DNA of 6,545 bases, taken from the NCBI GenBank assembly GCA_900555345.1, contig USKS01000086.1, positions 1-6,545 on the forward strand. Reading direction: 5' to 3'. The notes under the pieces were generated by a model. The model was given only the letters and a program-made list of their open reading frames with translations. It ran no database searches and was not told the origin of the DNA. This document shows positions 5,590-6,545 of this stretch, piece after piece. Positions within the stretch are counted from its first letter, which is position 1. The number at the start of each line of letters is the position of its first letter. The position numbers and the translations under genes were made by a program. The DNA is from an uncultured Eubacteriales bacterium (GTDB lineage Bacteria; Bacillota_A; Clostridia; Oscillospirales; CAG-272).

Positions 5590-6324
5590 TCATATATTTA
5601 TCTCGCCGCCGAGAACAAGGACAAATACGGCGATGCAGGCAGCGATGAGTACAAGCGCAGCAACAGTTACAGCTATTGTAAGCCTTGTGTGGCTGAGCTT
5701 TGAGCGATTCTTTTCTTCTGCGCCGCTCTCGCCGCGTGCCGCCTCTTCATTCGCGGCGGGTGACCGACGTTGGGGCTCTGCGGACGCAAGACCTGTTTTT
5801 CTGAGCGCCGTAGTCAGTGGCTTATAAAGCAGCAGCACGATAGCGGCGTTGAGAACTGTTTTTGTAAAATTGAACGGAAGAAGAAGCGTAGGAATGAGCT
5901 TTGCGACATCGGTAGTCGAAACGCCCATATACAACGGAGTTATAAGCAGGTTTGCACCCATCATAACGGCTGTGGTCAGTACGACGGAAGTAAGCAATCC
6001 CATTATCGCGCCTGACATTTTTCTTCTGTATTTATATACAAGTGCGGCGCTGCAGGAAAAGACTGCGCTTGAAATGACGTTCATTAGCATGCCCCAGGGA
6101 CCTGTTGTGCTTACAGTTACCATCTCTATAAGGGATGTAACGACCGACATTATCAGTCCCGACACGGGACCGATAAGCATTGCGCCGATAGCGATAACTG
6201 CGTCTTTCGGGTTAAAGGACAGAAACTGGACCTTTATGGGTGAAACAAGGACGCACACATATGCCAGCGCCGTAAACAGTGCGAGAGTGCATATTTTTTT
6301 AATGTTTTTTGCAGAATTATTCAT
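5590..6324 (-). CDS. ribU: Riboflavin ECF transporter S-component (RibU-like), C-terminally extended
   Basis: Substrate-binding membrane subunit that captures riboflavin and works with a shared ECF T-component and ATPases, none of which are encoded here. The 244-residue product starts N-terminally with K9-K-I-C-T-L-A-L-F-T-A-L-A-Y; the AxxxA motif (Ala15/Ala19) in the first helix is the known contact with the T-component. F34-LSFNPKDAVIAIGAMLIGP and the P76-WGMLMNVISS region are typical of RibU. Six membrane helices occupy residues about 10-170. Residues 177-212 form a charged, Ala/Glu-rich linker, and 215-238 a seventh helix, which most RibU proteins of about 190-210 residues lack. ATG 6322-6324 is chosen because it follows the riboswitch terminator, with GGAAAGGG 10 nt upstream. 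An in-frame ATG at 6412-6414 lies inside the aptamer itself and is rejected. Riboflavin specificity is supported by the upstream FMN riboswitch. Confidence 0.9.
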   Translation of the reverse strand: MNNSAKNIKKICTLALFTALAYVCVLVSPIKVQFLSFNPKDAVIAIGAMLIGPVSGLIMSVVTSLIEMVTVSTTGPWGMLMNVISSAVFSCSAALVYKYRRKMSGAIMGLLTSVVLTTAVMMGANLLITPLYMGVSTTDVAKLIPTLLLPFNFTKTVLNAAIVLLLYKPLTTALRKTGLASAEPQRRSPAANEEAARGESGAEEKNRSKLSHTRLTIAVTVAALVLIAACIAVFVLVLGGEINI

Positions 6325-6330
6325 AGTAAG

Positions 6331-6360
6331 TGTACCCTTTCCGGGGGGACGGACGGTACA
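6331..6360 (-). promoter_or_regulatory. Possible ribosome-site sequestering hairpin
   Basis: In the - strand transcript TGTACC (6355-6360) can pair with GGTACA (6331-6336), whose GGG is part of the likely Shine-Dalgarno GGAAAGGG of the ribU-like gene. The same TGTACC, extended to TGTACCGT (6353-6360), can instead pair with ACGGTACA (6393-6400) just after the aptamer, so the two pairings exclude each other. Confidence 0.45.
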
Positions 6361-6384
6361 AAAAAATCCCCGCCGAAGCAGGGA
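6360..6384 (-). terminator. Riboswitch-controlled terminator with UUCG loop
   Basis: On the - strand TCCCTGC (6384-6378), loop TTCG, GCGGGGA (6373-6367), then T7 (6366-6360). The C(UUCG)G closing is an especially stable tetraloop. It lies between the FMN aptamer and the ribU-like start codon, the normal position for premature termination when FMN is bound. Confidence 0.88.
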
Positions 6385-6399
6385 ACGACAAATGTACCG

Positions 6400-6517
6400 T
6401 TTATCTTTTCTCATCCGGACTTTACCGTCGGTGCAGGAATTTCACCTGCTCAATCCCACATGCGGGATTCGCGGACTATACCGCCGGTATGGAATTTCAC
6501 CATTCCCCAAAGATAAA
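6400..6517 (-). ncRNA. FMN riboswitch (RFN element)
   Basis: The - strand shows the RFN consensus in order: TTTATCTTTGGGG, GGTGAAATTCC, ATACCGGCGGTATAGTCCGCG, a variable hairpin AATCCCGCATGTGGGATT, GAGCAGGTGAAATTCCTGC, CCGACGGTAAAGTCCGGATG, AGAAAAGATAAA. Helix P1 is a perfect 9-bp pairing of 6509-6517 with 6400-6408. Length and all conserved blocks are normal, so it should bind flavin mononucleotide and reduce expression of the ribU-like gene downstream when FMN is plentiful. Confidence 0.98.
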
Positions 6518-6528
6518 TATATTAAATT

Positions 6529-6540
6529 CTTCGGCGGGGA
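6529..6540 (-). other. Leader segment complementary to the riboswitch terminator
   Basis: In the - strand TCCCCGCCGAAG (6540-6529), 12 nt before aptamer P1, is perfectly complementary to CTTCGGCGGGGA (6378-6367), which forms the loop side and 3' arm of the terminator hairpin. If transcribed, it could act as an antiterminator arm reaching across the aptamer. The promoter of the leader is not in the window: any promoter placed at 6516-6545 would start transcription inside P1. It could alternatively be part of an unrelated hairpin beyond the window edge. Confidence 0.5.
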
Positions 6541-6545
6541 CGCAA

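Noticed and set aside
6325..6414. Upstream extension of the ribU-like frame from ATG 6412-6414
   Set aside because: These codons lie in the 3' strand of the FMN aptamer and in the terminator hairpin. The encoded residues are basic and unlike any RibU N-terminus.
6516..6545. Promoter for the riboswitch leader (TTGCGT at 6540-6545 with TATATT 18 bp downstream)
   Set aside because: Transcription would start inside the 5' strand of helix P1 and break the aptamer; the -35 match is also poor. The real promoter is more likely beyond the window.

Overview
The window looks like one end of a draft or metagenomic contig from an anaerobic, Gram-positive-type Clostridia bacterium, most plausibly an uncultured gut or rumen Oscillospiraceae/Ruminococcus-like organism. 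Grounds: a rubredoxin-type tail, a secreted dockerin-bearing DUF4838 protein (cellulosome style), an FMN-riboswitch-controlled riboflavin ECF S-component, GGAGG-type ribosome binding sites and compact intrinsic terminators. The lineage is inference; no rRNA or other marker lies here.

The first 44 bases are not biological. They are the end of an Illumina P5 primer, an 8-base i5 index and the Nextera read-1 transposase adapter. Genomic sequence starts at base 45, inside the 3' end of a rubredoxin-like gene.

Layout. (1) 45-119: 3' end of a rubredoxin-like gene (+), converging on a MmcQ/YjbR-family gene (-, 165-542) with one shared bidirectional terminator that overlaps the latter's stop codon. 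(2) 543-692: divergent promoter region driving the YjbR-like gene leftward and murI rightward. (3) 693-2426: murI (glutamate racemase, peptidoglycan precursor synthesis) followed by a DUF3737 predicted beta-helix protein, closed by a strong terminator. (4) 2437-2531: back-to-back terminators separating the rightward unit from everything downstream, which is all leftward. (5) 2544-4814 (-): a large secreted dockerin + DUF4838 protein, preceded by an AT-rich 200-bp control region with several inverted repeats. (6) 5015-5485 (-): COG2426 small membrane protein with its own promoter and terminator. (7) 5590-6324 (-): ribU-like riboflavin uptake S-component with an unusual C-terminal linker and seventh membrane helix. 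(8) 6325-6545 (-): its leader, with a textbook FMN (RFN) riboswitch, a UUCG-loop terminator and extra complementary segments that suggest a layered expression platform.

The genes are mostly separate transcription units and do not form one pathway. The most noteworthy points are the riboswitch expression platform, the extended RibU, the dockerin-DUF4838 protein with an operator-like palindrome inside its promoter spacer, and the adapter contamination. I see no convincing novel multi-gene system, mobile element, CRISPR array, tRNA or rRNA. No gene-free stretch exceeds 300 bp.
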